Positions 8,918 to 18,841 of a stretch of DNA of 20,310 nt are shown here, in pieces. The translations under genes and the position numbers were made by a program. Position 1 is the stretch's first letter, and each line of letters starts with the position of its first letter. The stretch comes from Gnetum montanum. Its lineage: Eukaryota > Streptophyta > Gnetopsida > Gnetales > Gnetaceae. A model generated the notes under the pieces. The model had not been told where the DNA came from, made no database searches, and worked only from the letters and a program-made list of their open reading frames with translations. Location: NCBI GenBank assembly GCA_015680685.1, contig MNCI01006043.1, forward strand, positions 11,583 through 31,892. Direction: 5' to 3'.

Positions 8918-9531
8918 CCATATAAGCAGCTCCTCGATTTTTCAACTTTTTCTTTACACATTTTTTATTTTACACATTCTTTATTTTACATCTTCTTGTT
9001 TTCATGTTATTAATCTTTTCTAATTTTTGTTTTATACCATATTTAGTACAATTGCTATTTCTTGAATATTTTACACCTTCTTTTATATTTTCTTTTATTT
9101 TATTTTGATGTGATTTTCTAACTTTTTGTTTATAAGTGCCAGGTATAGTGGTAATGTGTTGATTAATGGTGGTATGTACTATTTTATTATTTGATTGTTA
9201 GTGTCTAGATTGTGGCTTTGAATTTCATTACGGATGATTATAACATGGTTTCTTTTTCATGCAACAAGTAGTGAGTCCACAACATCCACCCATCTACTAA
9301 CTCTATGTTTTTCCTTGTTTTGAAAATGTGTAGTCCCTTTTTCATTGACAAAACTTTAACAAATTTGTGACTTTGGTAGTTTCCAGAATTGGAAAGGATT
9401 CAAAGGTTAGAACATGGTGTGAATTCAAGGGGATTTAGTATTCTTTGTGCCTTTCTATTTGCATGGGTGCATGTCTTTTTATGGATTTCTTACCATTCCA
9501 TGTTAACCAATAAAAGGAAGTTGAATAAGTA

Positions 9532-9690
9532 TTTGCATGGTGTGGTTTTTATAAAAAAATGAAGGATGGGAATTCAAACCACACCCCTTAGACAAAAATA
9601 AATGCATACATCTTTGCATGGTGTGGTTCCCATTTCAAAAAAAAAAACGATGGGAATTCAAAGCACATCCTTTAGACAAAATAAATCAGC
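9532..9690 (+). repeat. Tandem duplication, about 81-bp unit
   Basis: Copy 1 at 9532-9612 and copy 2 at 9613-9690 both start TTTGCATGGTGTGGTT and contain GATGGGAATTCAAA and TTAGACAAAA. E2 has one copy only (minus strand, around 20090-20190), so the duplication arose in the E1 lineage. Confidence 0.7.
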
Positions 9691-9922
9691 TATAAGCACT
9701 AGTTATAGGACTAGAAAGACATGTTACCCATGCCTGAAGGTCCCCTCTAACTAAGGCCCTTCCTCACTTCCTACTTTTATTTTCTTCCTTACTAAGGAAT
9801 GATGGTTGTTCTATGAAAGCACTCTTGTGTCTCAAGGGATGGACTGGTCTTAGAATGGTGATGTGAAGTCATTGAATGAGGTTGGTTTTGGTCTAGACTA
9901 ATTATGGATCTTATCAAAGTCA

Positions 9923-10111
9923 TTGAACTATAAAATCCACAAGGGACTTCATGTGACCTTAATTAGGAAATCCATTCCACACTCTCTCATCCATCTATGC
10001 TTTCTATGTTTCACCTCACTACTGGTTTCATGTTCTTGTTTGATGTCCTATTTTGATGTGTCAAAATTCTTAGGTAGTTTCTTTCAAGTTTTTGTACTTA
10101 ACCTTTTGTAA
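9923..10111 (+). pseudogene. Short hydrophobic open frame in env position
   Basis: A 62-codon frame without an ATG start (begins at TTG; the first in-frame ATG is late) encodes IHKGLHVTL, then a hydrophobic segment (HLCFLCFTSLLVSCSCL) long enough to cross a membrane, then a Phe/Val-rich end. The homologous part of E2 reads IHKGLYTTL followed by Leu/Phe-rich residues. It may be the remnant of a membrane protein gene such as an env-like ORF, or simply T-rich DNA, which encodes hydrophobic residues by default. No family recognised. Confidence 0.2.
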
Positions 10112-10890
10112 CCATTAATCATCCATGGAGCCCATAGACTCTTTGGTTTGAAGTTATGCAAGGGCATAAAAGGCCTGTGCTTGCTTTGGGGAGGACCTAC
10201 TTGCATATCATTTGGTTGAATTAGTTAAGTTCTTTACCCCTAGACACTCTTACAATCAAATCCTTTTGTTTATCTCATCAATGACATCCAATTGTGCACA
10301 TCTTCACAACATGTTTTAGTAAACTTTCCTTTTTATTGTTGTAAATTCTTACACCCTCTTCAAATATTTCCTTGTGTTGAAATTTTTCAAATGTAATGGA
10401 CTGCTTATCTATTTTACCCTATTTGTCAAACTTTCGACTAACACTACTAAAAAATCAATCTACCATAATCATAACCTACCTAAGTGTAACCATCAACGAG
10501 ACAAGGCATTTAATAGCTATGTGTTACACATTGCATACTAATTCATGATTCTATTGTGATTGCAGTGGGAAGGATGGACTGGAAATGGGACTATCTTCAC
10601 CAAGGATGATGTTGCAGTACTACAAGATGTGGATCATTCATGATAATTGGATCTTCTCTCTTTCTCTTCAGTTGCCAAGAGGCGTTGGATGTCAGTTTTA
10701 TCTAGGGTGTTCACTTGTCTTATCATGAACATCCAATTTTGTAAATATTGTAACTCTGTACACTTGGGCACTTAGATTCTATTTATTCCATCTAAGTTAG
10801 TTTGTATGTCAGTCAATAATCCCATACCTTCCCAATATTTTGTAAGGAACTTATTCCTCTTCTTCTTCACTCCAAGACAAGTTTTCATTT

Positions 10891-10904
10891 AGATGTGGGG
10901 GGGA
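10891..10904 (+). other. Polypurine tract of E1
   Basis: AGATGTGGGGGGGA ends directly against the TGATGA of the 3' LTR; the last 8 bases are pure purine. This is the plus-strand primer site left by RNase H. Confidence 0.8.
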
Positions 10905-11761
10905 TGATGAATCACGTTTTTTTGTGTGCACTGATGTCGAGTACCTGACATTGGAGCCTCGATGTTGGGTATCCAATGTCGGATCCCAAATGCAATGTTA
11001 GATATCCAATGTCGTAGGGTATACACCAACCTATAAATATAGCACTTGGGCTCTGATTGCTAATCAATTTTTCATATCAATATTCAGTCAAAGTAGAGAA
11101 GCTCTTGTCGTTTGTTTTCTCTAGAGTTAGAATATTTTATGAGTGCTCATAGCAGAAGTCTAAGTGTGTACGAATCTTTGTTTGAACACTGATGTACTTG
11201 AGCATAGTAGTGTGATGGGAATAAAAATGAACTCTTTTGATAATCGTTGCAGCACTAAGAATAGATTAATGTTTCCTTTAATGTACTTTTCTTTCATGCA
11301 TTTACATTACATAATTAATTTTCAATTGTTAATGAACATAAGCATGACCACTTCAAGCATACATATAGTGCTTGGTAATCTAGCAACGCTTAACGTTTGG
11401 TAACCTAGCAACACTATATGTGTTCAAGATGTATCCAGGAAAGTGGGACAGGTACTTGTGTTAGGCTAGCTAGGCAGTAAATGAATTAGATCTTAAATTA
11501 CTCTACCTTTCATTCTTTTTGTAGGAAATTAAACTTATAAAACATAAAATGAGAAAAATCATGTACCTCAATTACACTTAAACCATACCCTTGAGCTTCA
11601 CAAGTGTAGTTGGGAAGACAACAAACGTTCTCAATGCCCATTTTACTTCCTAGAGAAACAAGTGCATTGGAAAACTATAGGTCCATAGAATTTGACTGGA
11701 TCACACTTAAACGCCTTAGTGATTCATATGGTTGGGCGTAGGGGTACCTTTCCACTCATCA
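10905..11761 (+). repeat. 3' LTR of E1 (857 bp)
   Basis: Pairs with 1645-2504. Same ends (TGATGA...TCATCA). U3 dyad units are at about 10932-11015, TATAAATA at 11032-11039, AATAAA at 11220-11225, and the hairpin arms ACATATAGTG/CACTATATGT are unchanged at 11361-11370 and 11412-11421. A small open frame inside (about 11164-11403) is not conserved in the 5' LTR and is not a gene. Confidence 0.95.
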
Positions 11762-11766
11762 AATTG
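11762..11766. repeat. Target-site duplication, right copy (E1)
   Basis: AATTG directly after the CA of the 3' LTR, against GATTG on the left; the one mismatch is A/G. Confidence 0.7.
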
Positions 11767-12423
11767 TCAAATTGGCCAATTCTAAATAGTTGAAAAATCC
11801 CTAAATCTCTTAAATTTTTTATGGATTAATGCAATACTTTTATTGCTTAGAAATGAAAAGTGGATTTTGATCTAATTCTTCTAATTATTCTAAATTTTCT
11901 TACTTAATTGAATTACAAAATATTCATCTTATTTTTCAAAGTGTTAAAAGCAAAATTGTTAATAGGATTGACACAATCCTTAAAACAAAGTCAAAAACAT
12001 TACTCAATAATTTGCAATGCACAAGTTATTTTGTAGAGACCAATTTGCAATAGAAGAAGATAGAATTAAAATTCAAGGCAAGTAATTAGTATTTTTTCCC
12101 TAAAAAGTACATACATTAATTTGGGTGGATGTTTAACTATTGTAATCATATTATTGGGATTTGTCCTTTTCTCAAAAAAAAAAAAAAAAAAACAAAAAAA
12201 AAAAAAAAAAAAAAATTTTTTAAAAAAAAAAAAAAAAAAAAAAACCAAACAAAAAAATTTGTTCACAAGAAAAAAGAAACAATAATTGCTAGAAAAGACA
12301 AATAATGGTAATTTCCAATATGCACAATGAATCTTATGAAAAAAATTTCCCAATATTTTATTAATCCTTTTAAATTTGAAGGTACTAATAATTATCTATA
12401 TCTAAAGAGAATTCTTCTTCTTC
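11767..12423. other. AT-rich gene-free stretch
   Basis: Very AT-rich, with no convincing gene on either strand. It contains the poly-A tract below. Short Lys-rich readings towards the LINE fragment could be degraded ORF1 but cannot be followed through the A runs. Confidence 0.4.
12174..12256 (+). repeat. Near-homopolymer A tract
   Basis: About 80 bases that are almost all A, broken by single C, a T6 run and CC. The minus-strand frame across it is only poly-Phe and is not a gene. It could be a retroposed tail, slippage expansion, or a sequencing/assembly artefact. Confidence 0.8.
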
Positions 12424-12770
12424 AAAAAAAAAAAAAAAAAACTTTTAGCAAGGACTAACAAGAAAAGTGCTAATGTGAAAGTAGTGTAATACAAAAAGAA
12501 GAGGGTTGTAGATACTAATCTCAATTCCAAAACTTCTAAGGTACTTCCTTCTCTCTCTACTTCTACTAATGTTTCAAATGCTTTCTTATTTGACAATGCT
12601 TTTTCACTTACTAGTGACATGAATTGTGAAAAAAATGTTGAGCTTGAAAAATCTAGGAAAAGGACCTCTTACCTCACATCTTAGTGTTAATTTTATCATG
12701 GAATGTTTAGGGCCTTTTTGATAGATTCCAAGAAAAGATTGTTGGGGTATAACAGCATTATCCTGATATT
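12424..12770 (+). pseudogene. LINE (non-LTR retrotransposon) fragment: ORF1 end and ORF2 endonuclease start
   Basis: One frame from the A18 run (12424) to TAG 12682-12684 has a single internal stop. It encodes a Lys/Ser/Thr/Asn-rich tail (SKTSKVLPSLSTSTNVSNAF, then ELEKSRKRTS) like the C-terminus of plant LINE ORF1. Overlapping that stop, a second frame begins VLILSWNV*GLFDRFQEKI, then QHYPDIV. LSWNVRGL-type starts are the hallmark of the APE-like endonuclease that opens LINE ORF2. The sequence loses similarity after about 12770, before the catalytic residues. Only this junction remains, so the element is a dead fragment. ORF1 normally coats the RNA; the ORF2 endonuclease nicks target DNA. 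Confidence 0.6.
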
Positions 12771-13586
12771 GTTTAACACCCCTAGGAATTCCCTTAGATC
12801 CAATGGACCTCAGGTGGAAGACCTGGAAATTATGCCTTCAAGAAAGCATAACAACCATTTCAATAGCTTATAAGGGAGCATGCAACACATCAACATCTCA
12901 TATATTGAGTATATGCCTCTAAGAGAACATCTACAACTTCAAACAAGAACTAGCAAACAAGTACATAAATAACCTTGTCAACATCTTCAGTAGGAGGATG
13001 ATGATGTATCTACAAGGAATGCCTCATTCCAAACCCTTCACATTCTAGTACAAGGTTCGATGTGGCACTACACTTGGACTATCCAATCTAGGATACATAC
13101 ATATTTGTGATCATTGCAAAATCAAACCCCATGTAGTTCTACAAGTGTGAGAGTAAGATGTGGGGGACTAAGAGGGGGACAACATGGTGGAGTCCTATTG
13201 CTTCTTGAAATCACAAAGTTGAAATGGATTTTCTAACACTTAAGTGCCACACATAGACGCCTTAGAGTATTCCTTAATCCCCAAACCATGGGAAGGAACC
13301 AAAGAAGCCTATACCTTGAGACCTTTGTCACAATTCTTTTTTACATAAAAGAAGCGACATCCTTGAAGCAATGTCCAAAATAAGCTTTGAGAGTACACTT
13401 CTTGTACAGTTTTAAACTTAATAAAATTTGGGGAGTTATTGAATTTAAAGGACACTAGGCTTGAAGGAAGGTACTAACCCCAAGGCCTAATACATCCTTC
13501 CAACTACGACCTCACATAAAATGCAAAGAGCACTTGGTGAAACTAAAAAACTATCCCTACTCCATGATGAGAGGGATAAGACCAAC
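12771..13586. other. Gene-free stretch
   Basis: No sustained frame, RNA gene or repeat boundary seen. A purine-rich patch at about 13150-13177 (two G5 runs) shares GGGGGACAAC with 16745-16755, perhaps from two relics of one repeat family, but the match is short. Confidence 0.4.
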
Positions 13587-14151
13587 CTAAAGGATCAACA
13601 TGTTTAAGGTGTCTTCTAGATCCATACCTTTATTAGGTCTAAGAGACTTGTCCTCCTGCATAGTCTCATACTTACGCAAAAGAATATGCTCTTCTTTCAC
13701 AAGTTTAGCTAAGTCCCCTTTGAATGGCTTATTGACATCCATTGAACCTTAGATATTTTTTTTATCAATTTAAAGGCTTATCAAGATTCATTTTTAGCCT
13801 TGATTATGGACTTGTGACCACTTCTCAAAGAGGATATGCTCCAAGCTATCCATGTCTTAACAAGTAACTCAAGCTTGTCAGAACCTTAGGTTCTACATTT
13901 GGCTTCTAGACCCATGAGATCTTACCAATCCAACCAACCATGTACTAGATGATTTTATGCACACCAAAACCTCTATTCTTCTTCTTCTTCTTTTGATTGA
14001 TATCAAGGCTAGTAGGAAGAAGGATTAAGTATAGTCCTCCCTTCAAATAAGGTTCCAAGGTAGATTAATTTATTTTAACCTTATCATTCACAGATGATCT
14101 AGCATCCCAAACCATTCTGTCATTAGGGAACAACATACCCTCATATTCAAG
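13587..14151 (-). pseudogene. Unidentified degraded coding-like relic
   Basis: On the minus strand, from 14151 down to about 13920, a frame with few stops reads LEYEGMLFPNDRMVWDARS and later LKGGLYLILLPTSLDINQ. After a frame change, a clean 51-codon frame from ATG 13740-13742 to TAG 13587-13589 reads MDVNKPFKGDLAKLVKEEHI, continuing with charged, helix-like residues (LLRKYETMQEDKSL). A similar short start (MNLDKPLN) occurs about 60 bp upstream, suggesting a small internal duplication. I do not recognise the family. It lies downstream, on the same strand, of the LTR-like block at 14868-15961, so it might be the body of that element. No zinc knuckle, protease or RT motif is visible. Confidence 0.3.
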
Positions 14152-14867
14152 GTAAATGTAAAATATCTAATTTTTTTTTGAAAACTTCTCCATGATGCAA
14201 TCGAGGCATCCCAAATCTTACTATCATTTGAAGCCATCGAGTATGCCCAACATCAAGTTTTCTTGCTTAAATGTTAGAGCGAGTTGAGGATAACCAAGAA
14301 AATTAGATCTAAGATAGTCCTCTTACTACCTTCTCTATTACAACCTCTATATCCCATCAAGAAGAAGGATTATCTACAATTATCTTTTATAGCATGAACT
14401 TCTTACCATAAGAGATGTTGCAAGCATTGTTCTTAGGAAGCTTACATTAAGAAGAAACATGTCAAATGCTTTTGAGGACAAACTTGTTATAGATCCTTGG
14501 AGAACGTCCAAGTTTTTAGAATCTACTTTTCTTGCCATTCCAATAACATCTGATTACCCAAACTAATTATTTCAATTTAGTGTTTTTTTCCAATTGGAGA
14601 AATCCTCATTGTGAGGTTCCTTCTTCAAAGTAACTACATCAACTAGTCTACATCATACCCATTAGATAGGGTAAGAAATGCCACCAAGCCAACTAAATCA
14701 TACTACATAACCATTATTTATTATGGAAAGACATGGATTCATAGATCTTTTCCAACATTCTATCCAACATCAAGCATTAACTACAAGGTGTCAAAGTGTC
14801 TATCACCAAAACTATCACAAGGAAGTCTTACATTTCACCATAGGAAGTCTATTTTACCAATTCATAA
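14152..14867. other. Stretch without recognisable gene
   Basis: Only short open runs on the minus strand (for example about 57 codons reading VDSKNLDVLQGS). At 14843-14860 the minus strand reads TTGGTAAAATAGACTTCC, faintly like a tRNA-Met-type primer site next to the LTR-like block. Confidence 0.3.
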
Positions 14868-15031
14868 TGAGGATCGAGAACTTATAAAGTGGGTTGAATA
14901 AGTTCACTAATTTAAAAAACTAAGACAACCAAAACTGAACACAAATTTACATGGTTCCAAAACTTGGATGCATCAACACTCAAAGGGTAGAATCCTTGCA
15001 CACCTCTAAACTTTATTCCTTCAAAAAGTGC

Positions 15032-15239
15032 TTTAAAGAGCACCACAACCTTTACAATGTTTGAGCTCCACTTGGAGTGTTTTCTAGCTGGAAAAACACT
15101 CATCCCATAAGGTCCCAACAAGCTCAAAATGTGGTTTAGAGGATCCCACAGCCTTTATAAAGAAGTGAGCTCCGCACAAAGTATTTTCTCACTAGAAACA
15201 CACTCAATCCTACAAGGTCTTAACAAGCTCACAAGATGT
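15032..15239. repeat. Tandem duplication, about 104-bp unit
   Basis: Unit A is 15032-15134 and unit B 15135-15239. Shared blocks in order: TTTA(A/G)AG, CCACA(A/G)CCTTTA, GAGCTCC, TTTTCT..CT.GAAA, ACACTCA, AAGGTC, and AACAAGCTCA. The offset is 103-105 nt throughout. The two units differ at many positions, so the duplication is old. Confidence 0.65.
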
Positions 15240-15468
15240 CTTCTCTTAAGAAGAACATTAACATCTCATGACTATAAAGAGAGAAAAAGAATCAAGGATA
15301 GAGTGTAACTAACTTTACAAAATCCTTACAATGAAGTTCTCGATACATAATAAAAATTATAGGAGATAGAGAATTGAAGGAACACAACAAACTCACTTGA
15401 TGTAGATAATGAATATTCCAATGAATAGTGCTTGTACTATTCTCTTTATTTTCCCAAGAACTCCACTT

Positions 15469-15477
15469 TATTTTATA
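15469..15477 (-). promoter_or_regulatory. TATA box of the LTR-like block
   Basis: Minus strand GGCTATAAAATAAAG. It lies 56 nt downstream (minus-strand sense) of the last motif of the GGGATGTCC cluster. Confidence 0.4.
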
Positions 15478-15532
15478 GCCTTTTACTTTCAAAATCCTCG
15501 GAATTCATGCAATGGCTAGAAAATAACAAATT

Positions 15533-15702
15533 GGGACATTCTATTTAAGCTTGGGATGTGTCTCGTAAAACTAGCCACATGTAGGTGGGATGTCCCACTG
15601 AAAATTGGGACATCCTAGTTAGGACATCCTAACAACAATTGGGACATATACTATTTTCTTAGGATGTCTAGCCTGAAACTTAGTCTTCACCTTTGGGATG
15701 TC
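15533..15702. repeat. Cluster of eight GGGATGTCC/GGACATCC motifs
   Basis: Copies begin at 15533, 15553, 15588, 15607, 15622, 15640, 15661 and 15694, in both orientations. Spacing is 15-35 nt. At 15586-15599 the copy is extended into GTGGGATGTCCCAC, with 6-bp arms. The cluster sits upstream of a minus-strand TATA box, so it is plausibly an array of transcription factor sites. Confidence 0.6.
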
Positions 15703-15961
15703 TACTAACCCTTTGGCATGTACAGGAAAATACCAAAACATCTTTTTTTGGCTTGTAGACTTCATGCATCTTTGTAATCTTCTATCTTGGTTAAGACTTC
15801 TTGTCATCTCAACAAAGCTCTCATTTTGGTACCATGAATCTCTTGTTTTAATCTTCATGCTCTTGTCTCATTCTGATGAAGTTCTTGTATTTATGCCAAT
15901 AAGATATTATCCTAATCTTATCCTTTCTTAGTCCTACAAGATCACAAGCACATTTTCCACA

Positions 15962-18066
15962 ATCTCCATTTTCTAAGGTTTTGGCATACCAAAAGGTCAA
16001 CACATAATACCCAAGCTCATAACCTTGAAATATTTGTGGTGGACAAAGCCTCATCACTATCGATTATATCATCATACATGGTCAAAAATTAAGAGTGTTA
16101 CCTATCAAAAATTTATCCATAGGAGGACTAAATCCTCAAGACATTGTATTAGAATCAAATTAAAAGGGCATAACCATCACCAATCATCTATTCACTACAA
16201 ATTGCTATTCATCCCTAGGAGATTTGCAATGGGGAAGGTTCACTAGAAGAAAAATTGAAGAAGTTCATCTAGAACGAAAAAACCAAAAGAAAATTCATCA
16301 AATCACACCTTTCTTAAAAATTAGTAAGGACATTAAGCTTGCTTTAATCACTATACCTACAAAGGAATTCGTACATTCAAGCACTATAATCATACCTTAT
16401 CTCTAGTATGAGTTCCAAGAGTTTTGACACTTGGGATCAATGTTTGGAATATAGCACAAATATAATATGCATTTAGAACATATAGAGGAATATTTGTCTC
16501 AAATCAATCAAATGATGATCTACCAAAAATTGAGGAATCTACACATGAGGAAAAAATAGATCATGCCATCAAGCTAGATAGCCAATTGTAAAAATGGAGC
16601 ACTATTAACAATGATACACATGTAGAGATATATGCACAAAACATCCTATTGTTACAAAGAGAAAAGAAGCCATACATCATAACTTGAATTAAGTAAAACA
16701 ACCCCAAGTCATGAGGGCTCTAGCTTTAGTGCTCAACCTACATGTGGGGGACAACCAAGTAGGGCCTCTAAGAGAAGCCAACAATTAGAAGAACTATAGT
16801 ATCATTTGTATAAGTGTGAACCACGATTCCATACCCTACAACACTACCCCATCATTTGTAGTGAGAAGGAGCCTAGGAAGCAAAACCCATGACTCACATC
16901 AACATTAAGGTTAGTCCTAAGATAAACATTTAAGAACCTACAATTTATTCTATTACTACATTACCTTGATAAGATCCATGAACATCAAGAACCACCTATG
17001 ATCGTGGATATTGTCAATGTACAAATGCTTTGAAATTATACTATGGTCCATCATTGTTCATAACTAAATAAGATTACTATAAAATATGGAACCCTAAAGG
17101 AAAGTCCAAGATTTGATTATGTTACTAGAATAGCCACGATCTCCCAGGATGCTACCATCAAGGCATGTCATAATCTCCAAGGATACAAAACATTAATTAT
17201 TCAAGAACATCACTGTCAAGGACATACTGTGGCCTCTAGAATACAAAAATGACAACAAGGTAGAATTATCCATAGAGTTTTGGGAGATCTCATATTAGAG
17301 GACATATACCAATTATAACACATAGAAAAAGTGCTAATCATAAGAGAGAATCTAACTATACAAGGAACATGACTCACTAAACTTGGCCTTGTCACAAGAT
17401 GTGGCATGGGCCTAGAATAAGAGGATACAAGAGCCCACAAAGCCATCAAAAAACTGATACTCCTTAATATATGATTATAATAGGAAATGCTACCTAGGCC
17501 TAGAAGGCTAAAGGATGTACTACCCAAGCCCATCATAAGCTTAAGGTTTTAAGGCATCAAGAGTAAACCTCAAACTACACCATTCTAATTTGAAAACCTA
17601 TCTTTGCATATGTATTGCCAATTGAAACATCAAGGTAACTAAAATCTACCATTGAAACTAGTGAAGCATAATGTGAACATAATGAATGAACAACATAAAA
17701 GCATCATTTCAAGATCCATCATCTATCACAATGGGATATCAAGGCATTGATCACTCCTACATCATCAATAGTTGGCATAGCTAATAATACTATTCCATGA
17801 GTTTTTCTCATCCAAATATTTGAAGGGATTCATAACTTACCATAGTCCTCTATAAATATCCACCTTAAATACTAAGAGAAAAACAAATCATGACATGCTA
17901 GCTGTTCTATTATAACATTGGTACAGATAAATCTACAACCTAATGTCAAGAATTTGGGCTTAAGTAATCAGTTCATTGAGGTATTAAGAGCACTTATCTT
18001 TCCAAAAGATATACTACTCATAGAATTCATTAAGGTTCCCACTATCATAGTCTCTCCATACCTATG
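15962..18066. other. Two kilobases without a recognisable gene
   Basis: Frames are short and broken on both strands. Around 16700-16900 a plus-strand reading (QPTCGGQPSRASKRSQQLEE, then YHLYKCEPRFHTLQHYP) has a polar, Cys/His-containing look, like a degraded gag or zinc-binding segment, but stop density is that of random DNA. CTATG at 18062-18066 would be the target duplication on this side of E2; its partner is outside the window. Confidence 0.4.
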
Positions 18067-18402
18067 TGATGAGTGGTGAGATACCCCTACACTCAACCAT
18101 ACGAATATGAGCGTCTCATGTGCAATCTGGTCGAACTCTAAGGACTAAGTGCTTATGCGCCTGATGGAACACTTAAGGTTAATCAATTGTTGTCTTCCCA
18201 AGCTTACTTGTATTTTTCACGGTTGTATGGTTAAGTGAGCTTGAGGTACATGATTTTTATGTCTTTTATCTTTTTATTGCCTATGCTAAGAGGAAAGGGT
18301 GAAGAGAACTAAATGACTAACGTTTGCTAACTATTCGCTAACTAAGTTCTAATCGTCCTAGCACCAGTACCTGTTCCCACTTGCTATACACACCCTGAAC
18401 TA

Positions 18403-18460
18403 GTGCAACGCTATTGGGATTACCAAACACTATTCATTACTGGGTTACCAAGCGTAGCAC
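18403..18460 (-). other. E2 version of the LTR hairpin
   Basis: GTGCAACGC (18403-18411) and GCGTAGCAC (18452-18460) pair at 8 of 9 positions around a 40-nt loop holding two diverged copies of the TTGGTAACC repeat. The arms occupy the same place as in E1 but have different sequence. Confidence 0.6.
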
Positions 18461-18786
18461 ACATGCTCGAAGTGATCGTACTGAATGCAATTAACTAGGA
18501 GAGTTAAGGGTTGAGAGAGATTAAGTATTTAGGAAAGTAATTAATCATTTGACAATAATTAAATCCTATTTAGCTTAGTCCATATGCTGCAAGGTTTATC
18601 AAAAATTTCATCTTTATTGCTATACACAAATGTGTGCTTAGGTACAATTTTCTCGAATAAAGATCCGTTCACTTTGAGACTCCTACTGTGGGCACATGGG
18701 AATTATTCTAACTTTGGAATGGTAAAACTGCTATAGTCTGGCTAAGGGTTTAACTCTAGATGATAAAATAAGGGAAAGCCACCTCT

Positions 18787-18794
18787 TATTTATA
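18787..18794 (-). promoter_or_regulatory. TATA box of the E2 LTR
   Basis: Minus strand TATAAATA, at the place equivalent to 1773-1780 in E1. Confidence 0.6.
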
Positions 18795-18829
18795 GATGTA
18801 ATGCCAGGACATGATATTGCATAGGCAAA

Positions 18830-18841
18830 CACGATATCGTG
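18830..18841. promoter_or_regulatory. Perfect 12-bp palindrome in U3 of E2
   Basis: CACGATATCGTG, 8 bases inside the LTR end and about 35 bp upstream of the TATA box. Its GATATC core resembles the core of the third E1 U3 unit, so it may be the single-copy counterpart of the E1 array. Confidence 0.5.

Larger units (their letters stand above)
8918..10890 (+). other. Region between pol and the 3' LTR (env position), mostly non-coding now
   Basis: Nearly 2 kb with no long frame. It starts with a T-rich stretch (8935-9120), holds an 81-bp tandem duplication (9532-9690), and from about 9440 to 10890 aligns in reverse complement with E2 (18867-20310). In Athila relatives this place can hold an env-like gene. 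Here only short fragments are open, notably 9923-10111 and 10157-10275. Short blocks conserved with E2 show changes that avoid second codon positions (see findings). I cannot name a product. Confidence 0.7.
1645..11761 (+). mobile_element. E1: complete but inactive Ty3/gypsy LTR retrotransposon, Athila/Tat-like
   Basis: The 10,117-bp element has two LTRs starting TGATGA and ending TCATCA, a primer-binding site one base after the 5' LTR, gag, then protease-RT-RNase H-integrase, and a G-rich polypurine tract just before the 3' LTR. Integrase after RNase H makes it Ty3/gypsy rather than Ty1/copia. No chromodomain is visible after integrase. The tRNA-Asp-like primer site, the RT sequence style (FMDDFS) and about 2 kb between pol and the 3' LTR fit the Athila/Tat branch. 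The coding region has many in-frame stops, about six frame changes, and substituted catalytic residues in protease and integrase. The LTRs differ at roughly one position in eight by eye, so the insertion is old. A related copy, E2, lies inverted at 18067-20310. Confidence 0.93.
14868..15961 (-). repeat. LTR-like block of a different retroelement (tentative)
   Basis: Read on the minus strand, a copia-like purine tract ends AAAATGGAGAT at 15962, then TGTGGAAAATG starts the block. A cluster of GGGATGTCC-type motifs (15702-15533) precedes a TATAAAATA (15477-15469). Near the far end is TTCAACCCACTTTATAAG, and CA at 14869-14868 is followed about 8 nt later by a primer-site-like TTGGTA. This order (enhancer-like repeats, TATA, U5, primer site) is that of an LTR of about 1.1 kb. 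No second LTR copy is in the window, so the ends are guesses. Having both a PPT-like and a PBS-like flank is contradictory for a simple element. Confidence 0.33.

Noticed and set aside
12066-12620. Minus-strand frames with long Phe runs
   Set aside because: They are translations of A homopolymers and the reverse of the LINE ORF1 tail.
14912-15127. A 71-codon minus-strand frame
   Set aside because: It lies within one unit of a tandem non-coding duplication and is not conserved in the second unit.
16700-17536. Possible degraded gag or zinc-binding protein
   Set aside because: Short Cys/His-containing phrases look protein-like, but stops occur at the random rate and no domain is recognisable.
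17216-17536. A 106-codon minus-strand frame
   Set aside because: Composition is low-complexity Ser/Leu/Met/Ile with no motif, no splice sites and no homologous copy in the window.
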